This document shows, piece by piece, positions 25,301-33,489 of a stretch of 64,000 bases of DNA. Every line of letters begins with the position of its first letter. The first letter of the stretch is position 1. A program made the translations under genes and the position numbers. The notes beneath the pieces are model-generated. The model was not told the origin of the DNA and made no database searches. It saw only the letters and a list, made by a program, of their open reading frames with translations. This DNA is from Monodelphis domestica (lineage: Eukaryota; Chordata; Mammalia; Didelphimorphia; Didelphidae): positions 78,087,369-78,151,368 of the forward strand of contig NC_077232.1 in NCBI RefSeq assembly GCF_027887165.1, given 5' to 3'.

Positions 25301-26674
25301 AAGACCAAGGTTCTAATCCTGGCTCAAGGTGACCAACTCCCTGCTCTAGGATTCCCTTTTCATTTCCTCATCCTCTAATATAAAGGAAATGGGTATAGAT
25401 TATTATAGTATTCCTTCCAACTCTCAACTTTCTATGGGGTTGGGCTTTTTGGCTTAAAAACAGAATTTGGGTAACACTTAGAAGCACATCCTTTTGGAAG
25501 AAGCTATTTCTTGGTTCCTAGATCTTCACATAATTCTTTAATCCTCGATCATAGAACAAAGTGGCAAGAACCTTCAAGACTACCTAGGTGCTAGTCGTAT
25601 AGCTTTCGGTGACTCAGGACAAATCATTTCTCCCTCCATTTCCCCATCTGTAAAACAGGGATTACCAAAAACTTCCACGCTGGTTGGAAGTGGGTGGGAG
25701 TGAGTGTTCCACATAAGAAAAGCAGATGGGTCCAATGTTAAACAGATTTTCAGGAATCCAGGACTCTTTAATTTCAGCTCTGCCAATTAATCCAAATTAT
25801 TCATCTTAGAAAGGATAGAATGCTTTGGATTTTCAGAAACAAAGGACTCTTTAATTCCAATTCAGCCAATTAAGCTAATATTCATTTTAGGGATGGGAAA
25901 AGTGGCCTGTTTAAGTAAGGCCACGTTACTAAAAAGAGCCCAGGTTCTATGAAACAAAATCCTTTTTTCCCTTTCTGGACCGAACCATGTTACAAACGCA
26001 GTAATCCCAGCCATCCAGTACAATATTAAAATTTCCTTTTCATTTCAGTCGTCTGATATAATGCCTGTAATTACTGTAACACAAACACAGAATAAGAAGA
26101 GTATTTTTAAGGACCAAGGTTAGTATCCCAACTCTCCATACAACGAGAGCTAACCACTTCTCTTTGGCGGGCCTCCCTCAGTTTCCTTTTCTTAATACAA
26201 CCAGCAGCCCCGGATGTAGGTCCTGGCGCCCAGGCAAGCCCTCATCCGGCTTCCTCGGTGAAATGGGCAGTGTAACCTAGAAGGGGGCCCTTCCGCCCCT
26301 CTCCACCTAAATTCATTCAGAGGCCAAGGAGTTCTGACTCAGATACCGGTTATTGGAGCAAAGGGTCAAATTTCTTATCACAAAAGGCCCGAAGGCCCAT
26401 CCTCAGCTCCGTCCAGACTAGCATACCCTTCCCAGGGCTAAGGAGAGTGTAACTGAGGTCTTTTCCCGCCACCCGCATCTGGGGTGGCGGGAAGGAGGAG
26501 CCGCGCTGTCGCGCAGGCGCACTATGGCGCGGACTCGCCGCAAGCCCAAAGACAGGACCGCGAAGTCGTCCGCCCGCCAGCCCGCTTGCAGCCATCTTAC
26601 CCGCTCTCGCCTTCCCAGACGCTACTGCCGGGGCTCGTCCCAGCGCTGTGAGGGCTCCGCTGCCGGCAATCCAT
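10191..26674 (-). CDS. SLBP: Histone RNA stem-loop-binding protein, complete 8-exon gene
   Basis: SLBP binds the 3' stem-loop of replication-dependent histone mRNAs and is needed for their 3' processing, export and translation in S phase. Coding exons, in transcript order, are 26674-26601, 25168-25007, 21816-21712, 19803-19744, 19363-19226, 18128-17979, 17027-16946 and 10307-10191. All introns are GT-AG, and the 888 nt stay in one frame to give 295 residues (human, from memory, 270). The RNA-binding domain spans about residues 151-224 and contains [18 protein letters not shown], the TPNK motif (Thr about 191) and [20 protein letters not shown]. The SFTTP motif (residues 79-83), a known cell-cycle phosphodegron, and the KRKL cyclin-docking motif (116-119) are kept. 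The start MDCRQRSP resembles human MACRPRSP. Relative to human, exon 7 has a short acidic insertion. The family call is very firm; the least certain part is exon 1. Confidence 0.96.
10688..10880 (+). mobile_element. Marsupial CORE-type SINE (Mar1-like) in SLBP intron 7
   Basis: GGGGGGCAGTTAGGTGGCAT head, CCAGGCAAGTCATTTAACC, TTTTTGCCAAGAAAACCC and the tail GGATATAACTGAAACAAAG. Same type as 1755-1978. Confidence 0.8.
11390..12800 (+). mobile_element. L2 LINE, ORF2 end and 3' UTR, in SLBP intron 7
   Basis: The frame around 12008-12040 reads [12 protein letters not shown], the reverse-transcriptase YADD box of L2. The 3' part (12510-12700) has CCCCTGCTCAAAAATGAGGG and AAGATCAAATACAAAGTCC, and the tail is at about 12750-12800. 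No long open frame remains; the longest reads 133 codons. Confidence 0.75.
13448..13595 (+). mobile_element. MIR SINE
   Basis: GTGACTCTGGAGTCAGAAGA, CTAGGCCTCAATTTCTTC, TGTAAAATGAGGTGGGAC and GGTCCCTTCCAGCTCTAG, a well-kept MIR core and tail. Confidence 0.8.
13870..14190 (-). mobile_element. L2 LINE 3' end, antisense
   Basis: CAGATTGTCAAGGGCTTTAA and GCAATCCAGTGACACTGGAG are the antisense L2 ORF2 end. The 97-codon frame on the minus strand here is a by-product. Confidence 0.55.
14480..14850 (-). mobile_element. L1 3'-end fragment, antisense
   Basis: TCATTCTGCTTAGTTCCTG, GCATCAGTTTGTAGAAATCC, TCCCATGCCTC and a CTCCAACAATATTTAATG-like end. Diverged. Confidence 0.6.
15115..15235 (-). mobile_element. 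Marsupial tRNA-derived SINE, 5' part, antisense
   Basis: GACCAGGGTCACACAAGTAC, GATTTGAACCTAGGACTTCC and CCACTGAGCTACCCAGTGGC. About 120 bases are present; the 3' end of the SINE is missing. Confidence 0.8.
16096..16330 (-). mobile_element. L1 3' UTR fragment, antisense
   Basis: GCTAAATTTGGTCATTAATT then AAGAGTTCACTTTAAGTATC and TTTATAGTCACTGTG. A close second copy lies at 22230. Confidence 0.6.
16946..17027 (-). CDS. SLBP: SLBP coding exon 7
   Basis: Encodes [18 protein letters not shown] then SQTSSQDNY. The human equivalent, as I recall it, runs [13 protein letters not shown], so this gene has about six extra mostly acidic residues (around DEMETE). The acceptor is TTTTAACAG and the donor is TAT/GTGAGTA. 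The exon ends in phase 0. Confidence 0.93.
17979..18128 (-). CDS. SLBP: SLBP coding exon 6, second half of the RNA-binding domain
   Basis: Encodes [36 protein letters not shown] and [13 protein letters not shown]. It carries the TPNK motif, whose threonine is phosphorylated in other species and stabilises the RNA complex. The acceptor is AATATAG and the donor is AAAT/GTACGT. Confidence 0.97.
18650..18825 (-). mobile_element. Marsupial tRNA-derived SINE in SLBP intron 5
   Basis: AAACCCTTATCTTCTATC, TAAGTGACTTGTCCAGC, CCACTGAACCATCTAGCTGC. Full length, same strand as SLBP. Confidence 0.85.
19226..19363 (-). CDS. SLBP: SLBP coding exon 5, first half of the RNA-binding domain
   Basis: Encodes [18 protein letters not shown], then [18 protein letters not shown] and [11 protein letters not shown]. 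The second part is the start of the SLBP RNA-binding domain and is nearly identical to human. The acceptor is TTGTTTAG and the donor is CAG/GTAGA. Confidence 0.97.
19744..19803 (-). CDS. SLBP: SLBP coding exon 4, cyclin-docking exon
   Basis: A 60-base exon encoding [23 protein letters not shown] is the known cyclin-binding motif that works with the SFTTP site in the exon before. The donor is GTGAG and the acceptor is CATAG; phase 2 is kept on both sides. Confidence 0.95.
20336..21297 (+). mobile_element. Young 5'-truncated L1 insertion in SLBP intron 3
   Basis: A 200-codon open frame (20336-20938) reads as the C-terminal end of L1 ORF2: [48 protein letters not shown] and [15 protein letters not shown] (compare human L1 RCWRGCG...LLHCWW...DPAIPLLGIYP). 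A 3' UTR with AATAAA and an A-rich tail follows to 21297. A perfect 15-base duplication (AAAAATTAATTTCCA) flanks it at 20321-20335 and 21298-21312. The intact flanks and unbroken frame mean a recent insertion. It lies antisense to SLBP and misses every exon. Confidence 0.93.
21712..21816 (-). CDS. SLBP: SLBP coding exon 3, phosphodegron exon
   Basis: Encodes [18 protein letters not shown] and then [22 protein letters not shown] is the established phosphorylation motif that triggers SLBP destruction at the end of S phase; both threonines and the proline are present. The acceptor TTTTTTGCAG and donor AAG/GTACAT are clear. Confidence 0.95.
22230..22440 (-). mobile_element. L1 3' UTR fragment, antisense
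   Basis: Shares GCTAAATTTGGTCATTAATT and GAGTTCACTTTAAGTATC with 16096-16330, then TTGGTTCTGCTCTCTTTTC. Diverged. Confidence 0.6.
22690..23130 (+). mobile_element. L2 LINE 3' end in SLBP intron 2
   Basis: CCAAATGAGTTCCTGTTACC, CTAGGATTACAAAAGATAC and the L2 end AGAATATAAGCTCTTTGAAG. Old. Confidence 0.6.
23880..23950 (-). mobile_element. 3' fragment of marsupial SINE
   Basis: TTTTCCATCTTAGAATCAAT then ACTGTGTATTGGTTCCAAGG. Only the 3' 70 bases are present. Confidence 0.75.
24778..24974 (-). mobile_element. Marsupial tRNA-derived SINE beside SLBP exon 2
   Basis: AATCCTTACTTTCTGCCTC, AAGTGACTTGCCCTGGGTCC, CCACTGAGCTACCTAGCTG. It ends about 30 bases beyond the exon 2 donor, in sense with SLBP. 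Confidence 0.85.
25007..25168 (-). CDS. SLBP: SLBP coding exon 2
   Basis: Encodes [19 protein letters not shown] followed by a weakly conserved acidic and basic stretch ending in ...ADNRLE. The acceptor is ACATAG at 25169-25174 and the donor is AG/GTGTGA. The donor was chosen because it leaves AG, which with exon 3's C gives Ser of the conserved ESFTTPEG. The exon lies directly beside an antisense SINE that ends near 24974. Confidence 0.92.
25270..25430 (+). mobile_element. MIR-like SINE in SLBP intron 1
   Basis: AAAGACCAAGGTTCTAATCC, TTTCATTTCCTCATCCTC and TATTCCTTCCAACTCTC form a degenerate MIR. Confidence 0.5.
26601..26674 (-). CDS. SLBP: SLBP coding exon 1
   Basis: The ATG at 26674-26672 opens [12 protein letters not shown]..., 24 codons plus two bases, and ends at a strong donor (GCGG then GTAAG). 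The two leftover bases GG join exon 2's T to make Gly25, and the frame runs on into [14 protein letters not shown], which matches the human N-terminal block [13 protein letters not shown] second ATG lies just inside the intron (ATGGCTGC, five bases past the donor). It opens a longer frame that does not resemble SLBP, so I reject it as the start. Confidence 0.85.
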
Positions 26675-26794
26675 AGCAATGTGTGCGGGGGAGGCAACGG
26701 CACGATTAGAGCAGAGGACAGGCAGAGTGGACGTTCCCCTCACTAACGTCGAGCAGAGGATCTGAAGTAACGACCTCGCACCGGCGCAGACTGA

Positions 26795-26870
26795 TTTCGC
26801 GCGCGAGAGGTGACTACCTCCAACGGCTTTTTATAAGCTTTTTGCCCCGCCCCCACCGCCTCTCGCGAGC
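26795..26870 (-). promoter_or_regulatory. SLBP core promoter
   Basis: On the minus strand, in order towards the gene, are TCTCGCGAG (26861-26869, a known core-promoter palindrome), a C-rich GC-box run (26845-26857), TATAAAAAG (26835-26827) and a TTTCGCGCGC E2F-like site (26795-26804) where transcription should begin about 25-30 bases past the TATA. This leaves a 5' UTR of about 125 bases before the ATG. The surrounding 26460-26870 is CpG-rich, unlike the rest of the window. An E2F site would suit an S-phase gene, although SLBP is known to be controlled mainly by protein stability. Confidence 0.65.
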
Positions 26871-27186
26871 CTTGGATATACCATCAGAGGTGTGGACGCA
26901 GGAGGAGGGGAGCCGGGAGAAAGAGACGCTAAATCCCGATCCAGGAAAGAGGACGGGAGAATATAAATTTAACGCCGAAGCAAAAAGAGCAGAAAAATGG
27001 CAAACCGACGCATACAAGGTAAATGAGTCTTCTACAAGTGAATTGGGAAAAGCTCGAGTAGAATTCCCCCCCTATTTCCAAATTGGTACATCCCAGAAGA
27101 CATACGAGCGGCTGATAAGCGCGCCAGAGGCTTTCTTGTGCTGCTTCTGCGCGGGTTGGGGGAGGGGTGTTGGCGGGAAATTCTGA
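26842..27186 (+). other. Open frame divergent from SLBP, probably not coding
   Basis: A 114-codon plus-strand frame starts inside the SLBP promoter and faces away from it. Its composition (MPRPHRLSRALDIPSEVW at the start) recalls no family. A donor-like ACAAG/GTAAAT sits at about 27018. A divergent promoter transcript is possible; a real protein is unlikely. Confidence 0.2.
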
Positions 27187-28580
27187 AGCCGGGTGGAAAG
27201 ATCAAGGCGGGGAAGTGAAAGGGGCGGGAAAATGAAAAGAGGTGGTTAATACTTGTTGCCGATTGGGTCAAATGTACTTCAATCATATTTGGGTAGGGAT
27301 TCTAAGAATGATTGATCTTTTGACGGGAGGGGGGAGGGGAGGAGGGAGAGCCCATATCCGATTTAGAAATGTCCAAATCATGAAATGTTAAGGCTAGAAT
27401 AGAACTTACTGACCTTCCAGGTCAACCTCCTCTTTCAGATGTGGAAATTCAGGCCCAGGGAGAAATGACTTTCCAAGATTTGGAAGCAGAATTACCAGCA
27501 AGAGTGGAATCCATGTGACCTGAGCCTCCTTCCACTCCCCACTTCCCTGCCCCCCATCAACGGCCTTTCCCCTTGGCTACTTTACATTGGCATGAAAATC
27601 TGCCATCTCTGTAAAGACATCAGTGCCAACCAGCTGCCACCCACTCTAAAAACACCACTATCATCTTGCTCACCATTTCACTTCAGACCCAGATCCAACG
27701 AATCAATTAAAAAAATAAAAAATAAAATTAGATTTTTTAAAAGCAATAAACATCTATTAAATATCTACTGCGTGGGGATGGAGACAGTCCAGTGTCAAAT
27801 GGTTTAACACCAGGAAACTGCCATGATTTTAATCAGTGGTAACATTAAAGAAGAAGCATTGCTTATGAATGAGCCCGTAGGACCATGGGATTTTCCCAGG
27901 TAAAGCCTCCTATGTGTGTTGTCTTTCCCCATTAGAATGGCAGCTCCTTAGGATAGGAACTGTCATATTTCTTTTCCCATCTGGGTGCTTCTCTCAGCAT
28001 TGAATATAGTAGGCACTTAATAAATGCATTATTCATTCCTATGTCCATCCATCTGAAGGAAGAAACAGTAAGATGACTTGGATCAGTTACAGTGAAGAAC
28101 TAACAGTGACAGTTTACTGGCCCACAAAACTCACTGAGTCAGCATCATGCCTGAGCAGCCAGATGAGCTGATGACATTAGGCTTCCTGGAGAGGCCTAGC
28201 TCTCCAACAAAGCCCAATTGACTACATTTGACCAGGTTTTTATTCTGAGCTACATTTTTAGAAAAGACACAACCCTGAAATCTGGAAACTCCTGAATTTA
28301 GAAGGCACTTTTACTTTTGATCATTTGGAGGTGATTGTCTAGAGCATCTCTGCTTTTGATCCAAAAGGAAGTCCAATAACTTTTGACATTTGTACCTATC
28401 CCACATCTAAAATATCATAGAGGTCAATGCAGCCAGCCCTATTTACCAACACCCCTGAACTGCCAGGAATCATTAAGATTCAAGAATATATCAGTTGGCT
28501 TCTTACAGAGTGGAGAATCCTAGATCCTCCCCCCACCCCCATTATATAAGGAGGTAGACATTTTCAGGAATTTGGTCTCT
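27187..28580. other. Intergenic between SLBP and the zinc-finger copy
   Basis: Holds a MIR-like antisense patch at about 27400-27490 and an L2 sense tail at 27915-28030 (ATTAGAATGGCAGCTCCTTA then CACTTAATAAATGC). The rest is unassigned. Confidence 0.45.
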
Positions 28581-28599
28581 CTTGGACATGAGGTTGATA

Positions 28600-29640
28600 C
28601 TCCAAACTGAAAGTTTGGAAGTTTTTTTTTTTACTTTTGAGGATGAAAACCAGAGGAGTAGCTGCCTAGGTAATGAATGTAGAAAGGCATTTTCCCAGAA
28701 AGATCAGCTAAGAAATTATAAGAGAATTTATACTGGAGAGAAATTTCATCTATGTAATCAATGTGGCCAGTCATACTCCCCCAAAATTCAGCTTCATAAA
28801 CACCAGATATGCCACATGGGAACAACATATTCTTATTGTCATCAATGTGGAAAGTTTTTTTTTTCTTGAGATGGAATTTTATTGGTCATCAGAAAATTTA
28901 CACCAGAAAAAAAAACAACTTATAAATGTAATGGATGTAGAAAGGCCTTTAGGTTGAGAAATTAGCTTGTATGTCAAAGAATTTGCAGTGGAAATATACA
29001 GTGGAAATACTTATAAATGTAATGACTGTGGGCTTTTCATCAGAAAAGTTATCTAGTTCAACACTGAGAACTCACATTGGGGAAAGACCTTATAACAGTG
29101 ATGGTGAACCTATGGCATGGGTGCCAGAGGTGGCACACAGAGCATTCTCCATGGGCACATGGCTGCCCCCCCCCAATTCATTACTAGAAAGGTAGAGGGA
29201 CTCAGACAGAGCTACTCCCTTCCCCCTCTCCACCATGCCTGATGGCATTTTTTCACATCTCTTGCCCCTATGCCCAGCAGCCCAATGGGAGTGCTTTCTA
29301 CCTCCCCTGTGCAAGGTAAGGGGGTGGGCAGGGCATACCCAACTCTTGGTGGGGAGGTGGGACAGACACAGGATGCAGTCTCTGTAGGATGGGGTAGGGG
29401 TGGCGGTGGGTCCCAGCATTCTATCTCTAAAAGGTTCACCATCACTCCCTTACAAATATAATGACTGGAGAAAGGGCTATGGGCACAAAATTAACTTTCC
29501 TAAGCATCAGGTGATATCTACCTTGTTTTTTGTTTATTGATGGAAATTCATACTAATATTCATGTTTTGGACAAATGATGTATATTGTAATATTCTCTTT
29601 CAAATATGCATTAAACCTAGATGAGAAGTAAAAAAAAAAA
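28600..29640 (+). pseudogene. C2H2 zinc-finger gene copy, broken
   Basis: 28645-28865 reads ECRKAFSQKDQLRNYKRI, the linker YTGEKF, then HLCNQCGQSYSPKIQLHK with HQICH (a complete C2H2 finger) and YCHQCGKFF. Further finger pieces follow near 28920 (YKCNGCRKAF) and 29010-29095, each interrupted by stops and frame changes, e.g. a stop after CRKAFRLRN. An A-rich run at 29631-29640 and the absence of introns suggest a retrocopy of a KRAB-type zinc-finger mRNA, but no flanking duplication was found. The copy is interrupted by the DNA transposon at 29096-29447. Confidence 0.75.
29096..29447. mobile_element. hAT-type miniature DNA transposon (MITE)
   Basis: The terminal inverted repeats are CAGTGATGGTGAACCT at the left and AGGTTCACCATCACTC at the right, with one mismatch at the last base. 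The target-site duplication is 8 bases, CCTTATAA (29088-29095) and CCTTACAA (29448-29455), as hAT elements make. At 352 bases it has no transposase. It split the zinc-finger copy, so it is younger than that copy. Confidence 0.9.
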
Positions 29641-29764
29641 TCCAGAAAGATCGTACCACATAGAAATTGTATGAATGTGATGAAATGTACGTTTTCCTCT
29701 ATTTAATCAATACTATTCTCATTATTATTTCTTAGTAGAAAGAGGAACCTTTGAACTATGACTT

Positions 29765-30020
29765 TCCATTTCTTTTAATGGGTTTTCCAGCTCCCAAGAC
29801 ATCTCATTCCACTTTGGGACAACAGGAATTGATAGGAAGTTTTTCCTCACATAGAGCTAAAATCTACCTCTTTGTAACTGGTACCCATGGTTGCCAGACC
29901 TATCTGCTGGGGCCAAATAACAGAGGTCTTTCTACTCACCCAATCCCACCCTCCCTCCTTTTTCCAAGACTCTCCTTCTCTGGGCTCAACATTCTCAGTT
30001 CCTTCATTTGGATGTGGACT
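29765..30020 (-). mobile_element. CR1/L3 LINE 3' fragment, antisense
   Basis: AGGAAGTTTTTCCTCACATA, CTACCTCTTTGTAACTGG, CCATGGTTGCCAGACC, and GGGCTCAACATTCTCAGTTC with CTTCATTTGG. This is the antisense end of a CR1-clade element. Confidence 0.65.
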
Positions 30021-30160
30021 TGGAGACCTGGCTTTGAATTCTAGTTTTGTCTTATATTCACTGAGTATCTCTGAGAAAGTGAATCAATCTTTCTGGTTCT
30101 GTTTCCTCATTGGTAAAATAGAGAAAATAAGACTCCCCACTCTATACCACCCTGATTAGT
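30020..30160 (+). mobile_element. MIR-like SINE
   Basis: GGCTTTGAATTCTAGTTTTG, TGGTTCTGTTTCCTCATTGG and TAAAATAGAGAAAATAAG. Confidence 0.6.
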
Positions 30161-30546
30161 TGAGGAAACAGTGCTTCAGCAATACTTCTCTTATATTTCT
30201 GCTCTTTTGCACTTGTTTGCAATGTTTTTATGCCCTAATACATGGTCAGTTTTTGTGCTCTTATATTTCATAGAGCCAAAATTAACTTTCTAAATCATGA
30301 GGTCAAATGCATATTTTATAATAAATATATAGATAATATATGTCATATTGCCTGTCTTCTGGGGAAGGGAGGAAAAGGAAAGAGGTGAGGAGAGAACATG
30401 GATTGCAAAATGTCAGAAAGCAAATATTTTTTAAAACTATGTTGACATGGTAATCTGGAAAAAAATAAAAATGGATTATTAAACAAAAACAAATCATGAG
30501 GTCAGAACCCTTCATTTTATTTTATTTTTATTTTTAAAAATCCTTA

Positions 30547-30740
30547 CTGGGACAGCTGGGTATCTCAGTGGATTGAGAACCAGGCCTACACATGGGAGGT
30601 CCTAGGTTCAAATATGACCTCAGATTCCTAGCTATGTGACCCTGGGCAAGTCACTTAACCCCCATTGCCTAGCCCTAACCACTCTTCTGACTTGAAACTA
30701 ATATACAGTATTAATTCTAAGACAGAAGGTAAGGATTTTT
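30547..30740 (+). mobile_element. Marsupial tRNA-derived SINE
   Basis: GGGACAGCTGGGTATCTCAG, CCTGGGCAAGTCACTTAACC, and the tail ACAGAAGGTAAGGATTTTT. Full length. Confidence 0.9.
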
Positions 30741-30749
30741 TTTTTTTAA

Positions 30750-30845
30750 ACCCACAGTTGAGAAGTGTCTGAGGTCATATTTGAACCCAGGAACTCCTAG
30801 CTCTAAGCCTTGTTTTAAATCAATTGAAACACTTAGCTGCCCCTA
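30750..30845 (-). mobile_element. Marsupial SINE 5' part, antisense, abutting the previous copy
   Basis: GAAGTGTCTGAGGTCATATT, TGAACCCAGGAACTCC, AACACTTAGCTGCCCC. The two SINEs stand tail to tail. Confidence 0.8.
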
Positions 30846-31254
30846 GAACCCCATATTTTACAGGAAACTTCAATCAACAAGCTTTTATTAATAGTTTTGC
30901 TTGCCAGTCACTGAAGATGGCCAAAAATAGTCTCAGTTTTCAAGGACACCACAGGATGTGGAGGGAGCCAGCCATGCAAACAGTTAAATGATATGTGTCT
31001 ATCTGTGTGTATATATGCTTTTTATAAAAAATAATTCTCCCCACTCTTTTAAAAAAATAATCTGTAATTTTATCTATATTTTATTAAAATTGACAATTGA
31101 TTACAATTTTATGACATACAAATCTAAAACAAAAATAAAAATAACAGTTTATTCATCCATAAACTACACAATATTTACATTTATAACTTACAAAATAATT
31201 GCAATAACAATATTTTAATGTGATAGAAGACCTTGTTTTTCTGCCCAAAGCTCC

Positions 31255-31455
31255 CTAAAATGTGGTGCTGCTACTAGGAATCCTTTCTTCAGATATTTTT
31301 GAGATTTTTGCTTTCATAATAGCTACAGTAAGAAACCTTGTTTCACACAAATAAGATAAAAGTTCTGAATTGTGGTAAAATGTTATTGCTTCCTTTGATA
31401 AAATGGGAAAATCTTTATTCAGCTGTAGCCAAAACCACAAAAGTTTTAAGTTCAA
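31255..31455 (-). pseudogene. hAT (Charlie/ZBED-type) transposase C-terminal remnant
   Basis: The minus frame reads LKLLWFWLQLNKDFPILS, KEAITFYHNSELLSYLCE and TRFLTVAIMKAKISK. This fits the hAT dimerisation block FW..L...YP.LS..A......F...YLCE..FS....IKTK. Upstream the frame closes, so only the C-terminal end is readable. Plausible source families are Charlie-like autonomous hATs or a domesticated ZBED gene copy. Confidence 0.6.
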
Positions 31456-31754
31456 ATGTTTGTTTCAATGTGCCAACCAACATGTCCTCAATTACCCAGA
31501 TTTGTTCCCAAGAAGTAAGACCATTTGTATCTTATTTGCTCATGGCATAGCACATTGAGCTCCTTATTCTTTTATGTTTAGAAATATCTAGGCCATTTAA
31601 ATAAAATTAGAATAGAACAATCAAATGATAAGCAAACTTGTCTTTACTGTCTTCTATTTGTTTCTGAGAAGCACATCAAAAACTTTATTTTGCTAATTCA
31701 TTACACAGAGATTTAACTTCTCCATTCCACATCACCTACCATTTTCTTTCTTTT

Positions 31755-31948
31755 TTATTTAAAAAACCCTTACCTTTCATCTTGGAATCAATACTGTATA
31801 TTGTTTCCAAGGCAGAAGAGTGGTAAGGGCTAGGCAATGGGGGTTAAGTGACTTGCCCAGGGTCACACAGCTAGGAAGTGTCTGAGGCCAGTTTTGAACC
31901 CATCTCTAGGCCTGACTCTCAATCCACTGAGCTACTCAACTGTCCCCT
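31755..31948 (-). mobile_element. Marsupial tRNA-derived SINE, probable source of the 35310 copy
   Basis: AAACCCTTACCTTTCATCTT, GTTAAGTGACTTGCCCAGGG, CCACTGAGCTACTCAACTG and TCCCC at the 5' head. The likely target duplication is TCACCTACCATTTT on the left (about 31731) and TCACCTACCTTTTT on the right (31949), followed by AGATCAG. Confidence 0.88.
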
Positions 31949-31969
31949 CACCTACCTTTTTAGATCAGA

Positions 31970-33233
31970 GTAAAGATTTGAGGAAGGTTGATGAATGTAT
32001 CATATTCATTCTTTTCAAAAATTATTCATTAAATATGAAAGTTTCAAGAGATGATAGAGAACCCATGATTCCCCCTCCTACCATGGAGAATTTTAGTTGC
32101 TACAAATAACATCAACATTTTCCTTATATAATGAGAGCATTTTTTGATACTTAACAATTCCATAAGCAACCATACAAGAAGCAAGAAGTTCTTTTAAAAT
32201 TTTATTTTCTTGTTACTTTTGTCAACCTGGAGAAACACAGAACCACTAAAGTAGTCAGTAAAACCCAGTCTTGAATCAGGAAAGAGACAGTTGTCAATAT
32301 CTGGCGGCCACACAGCCAAGTGCCCAAGAATCAACAGAGCCAAGGGCTCAGCGACTCTGGGAACTGTGTCTCTGAGAGAACCACTGAGAGAGCTGATTCT
32401 CCAAAGAACTTGGGGACTGATGTTACTTTTGAGGGAACTAAGGAAAGGGAAATGCAATTGATTGGCTTTACAACGGCTACAAGAAAATGCAAACATCAAA
32501 ATAAGATTATCAGGGAGAGGCTGATGCTTTACAATGGATATTAAAGAAAGAATCCAGCTAACTACTGGCCTTCCAGGGAGAGGACTCTGATATAATGGGA
32601 GAAGCTTCTTAGACAAAAAGGGTACTTAACTTTGGATTCTATTTACTAGTCTAAACTAAACTGGGATCATTAAGTACTTTAAGGTCTATTGTTCAGTCTG
32701 AAGTGGGGTCAATCTGGGACCTCCCTAAAGGTATTTTCCCAAGGGACAAGGGAAAACTTGGGGTTCCCAAATTTCACATGGACACTTTGTTAGTTACATT
32801 AAAATTTCCAGATATTTCTCTCCTTTTTGTTTGTTTTTGTTTTATTTTTAAAATTTGTTGTTGTCGTTGGTTTGTTTTCAAGCAATCTTTTTGATGTTAT
32901 AGATATGGCTTTTGAAAAAGACTGTTTTTACTTGTTAAAAGTTTCTGATTTTCTCTGGAAAAAATTCTTTACACATACACTTCAGGTTTATGCATTTCAT
33001 GTGCTTAAGTCATCTTTAATCATCTTTGATTGTATCTGTTTAGCTTCTCCATTGGATTCCTTCTAGTATTTATCCATCAGGAAAGGACACTTTCTCTTTT
33101 TTAAAAATACAACAAAATTAAGGGGTAAGAAAGAAGAACATCCAGAGAAGGGACATGTGGAATGGGGGTAAATTATCCTAAATGAAAGAGCTTTTATAGT
33201 GGAAAGAAAGATGGGGAAGTTGGTAGGGGAAGC
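31970..33233. other. Intergenic, unassigned
   Basis: Contains a 140-codon minus frame (32616-32194) with no recognisable domain, and low-complexity T-rich sequence at about 32820-32880. No named repeat was recognised. Confidence 0.35.
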
Positions 33234-33248
33234 CCATTGAACCTTATT

Positions 33249-33474
33249 TTTTTTTAAATTTAATTAATTAATTTAGAATTTTTTTCATGGTTACATGATT
33301 CATATTCTTTTCCTCCCCTCTTCCCTCCCCGCCCCCCTTGGAGCCAAGAAGCAATTCTACTGGGTTTTACATATATCATTGTTCAAAAACTATTTCCATA
33401 TTATTATTATTTGCAATAGAGTGATTATTTAAAGTCAACATCCCCAATAATATCCCCATCAAATCATGTTATCA
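33249..33474 (-). mobile_element. 5'-truncated L1 3' UTR insertion, antisense
   Basis: Starts with a T run, then TTTTTTTCATGGTTACATG and CAAGAAGCAATTCTACTGGG, the marsupial L1 3' end. It is flanked by an exact 15-base duplication, CCATTGAACCTTATT, at 33234-33248 and 33475-33489. Confidence 0.88.
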
Positions 33475-33489
33475 CCATTGAACCTTATT

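Larger units (their letters stand above)
26460..26870. promoter_or_regulatory. CpG island over SLBP exon 1
   Basis: CpG dinucleotides are frequent here and rare almost everywhere else in the window. The island covers exon 1, the first part of intron 1 and the promoter. Confidence 0.75.

Noticed and set aside
26350-26703. 117-codon minus frame over SLBP exon 1
   Set aside because: It is a different frame from the spliced SLBP start and reads through the donor into intron 1; no similarity to SLBP.
32194-32616. 140-codon minus frame
   Set aside because: No domain, no splice support and no conserved pattern; likely chance or an old unnamed repeat.
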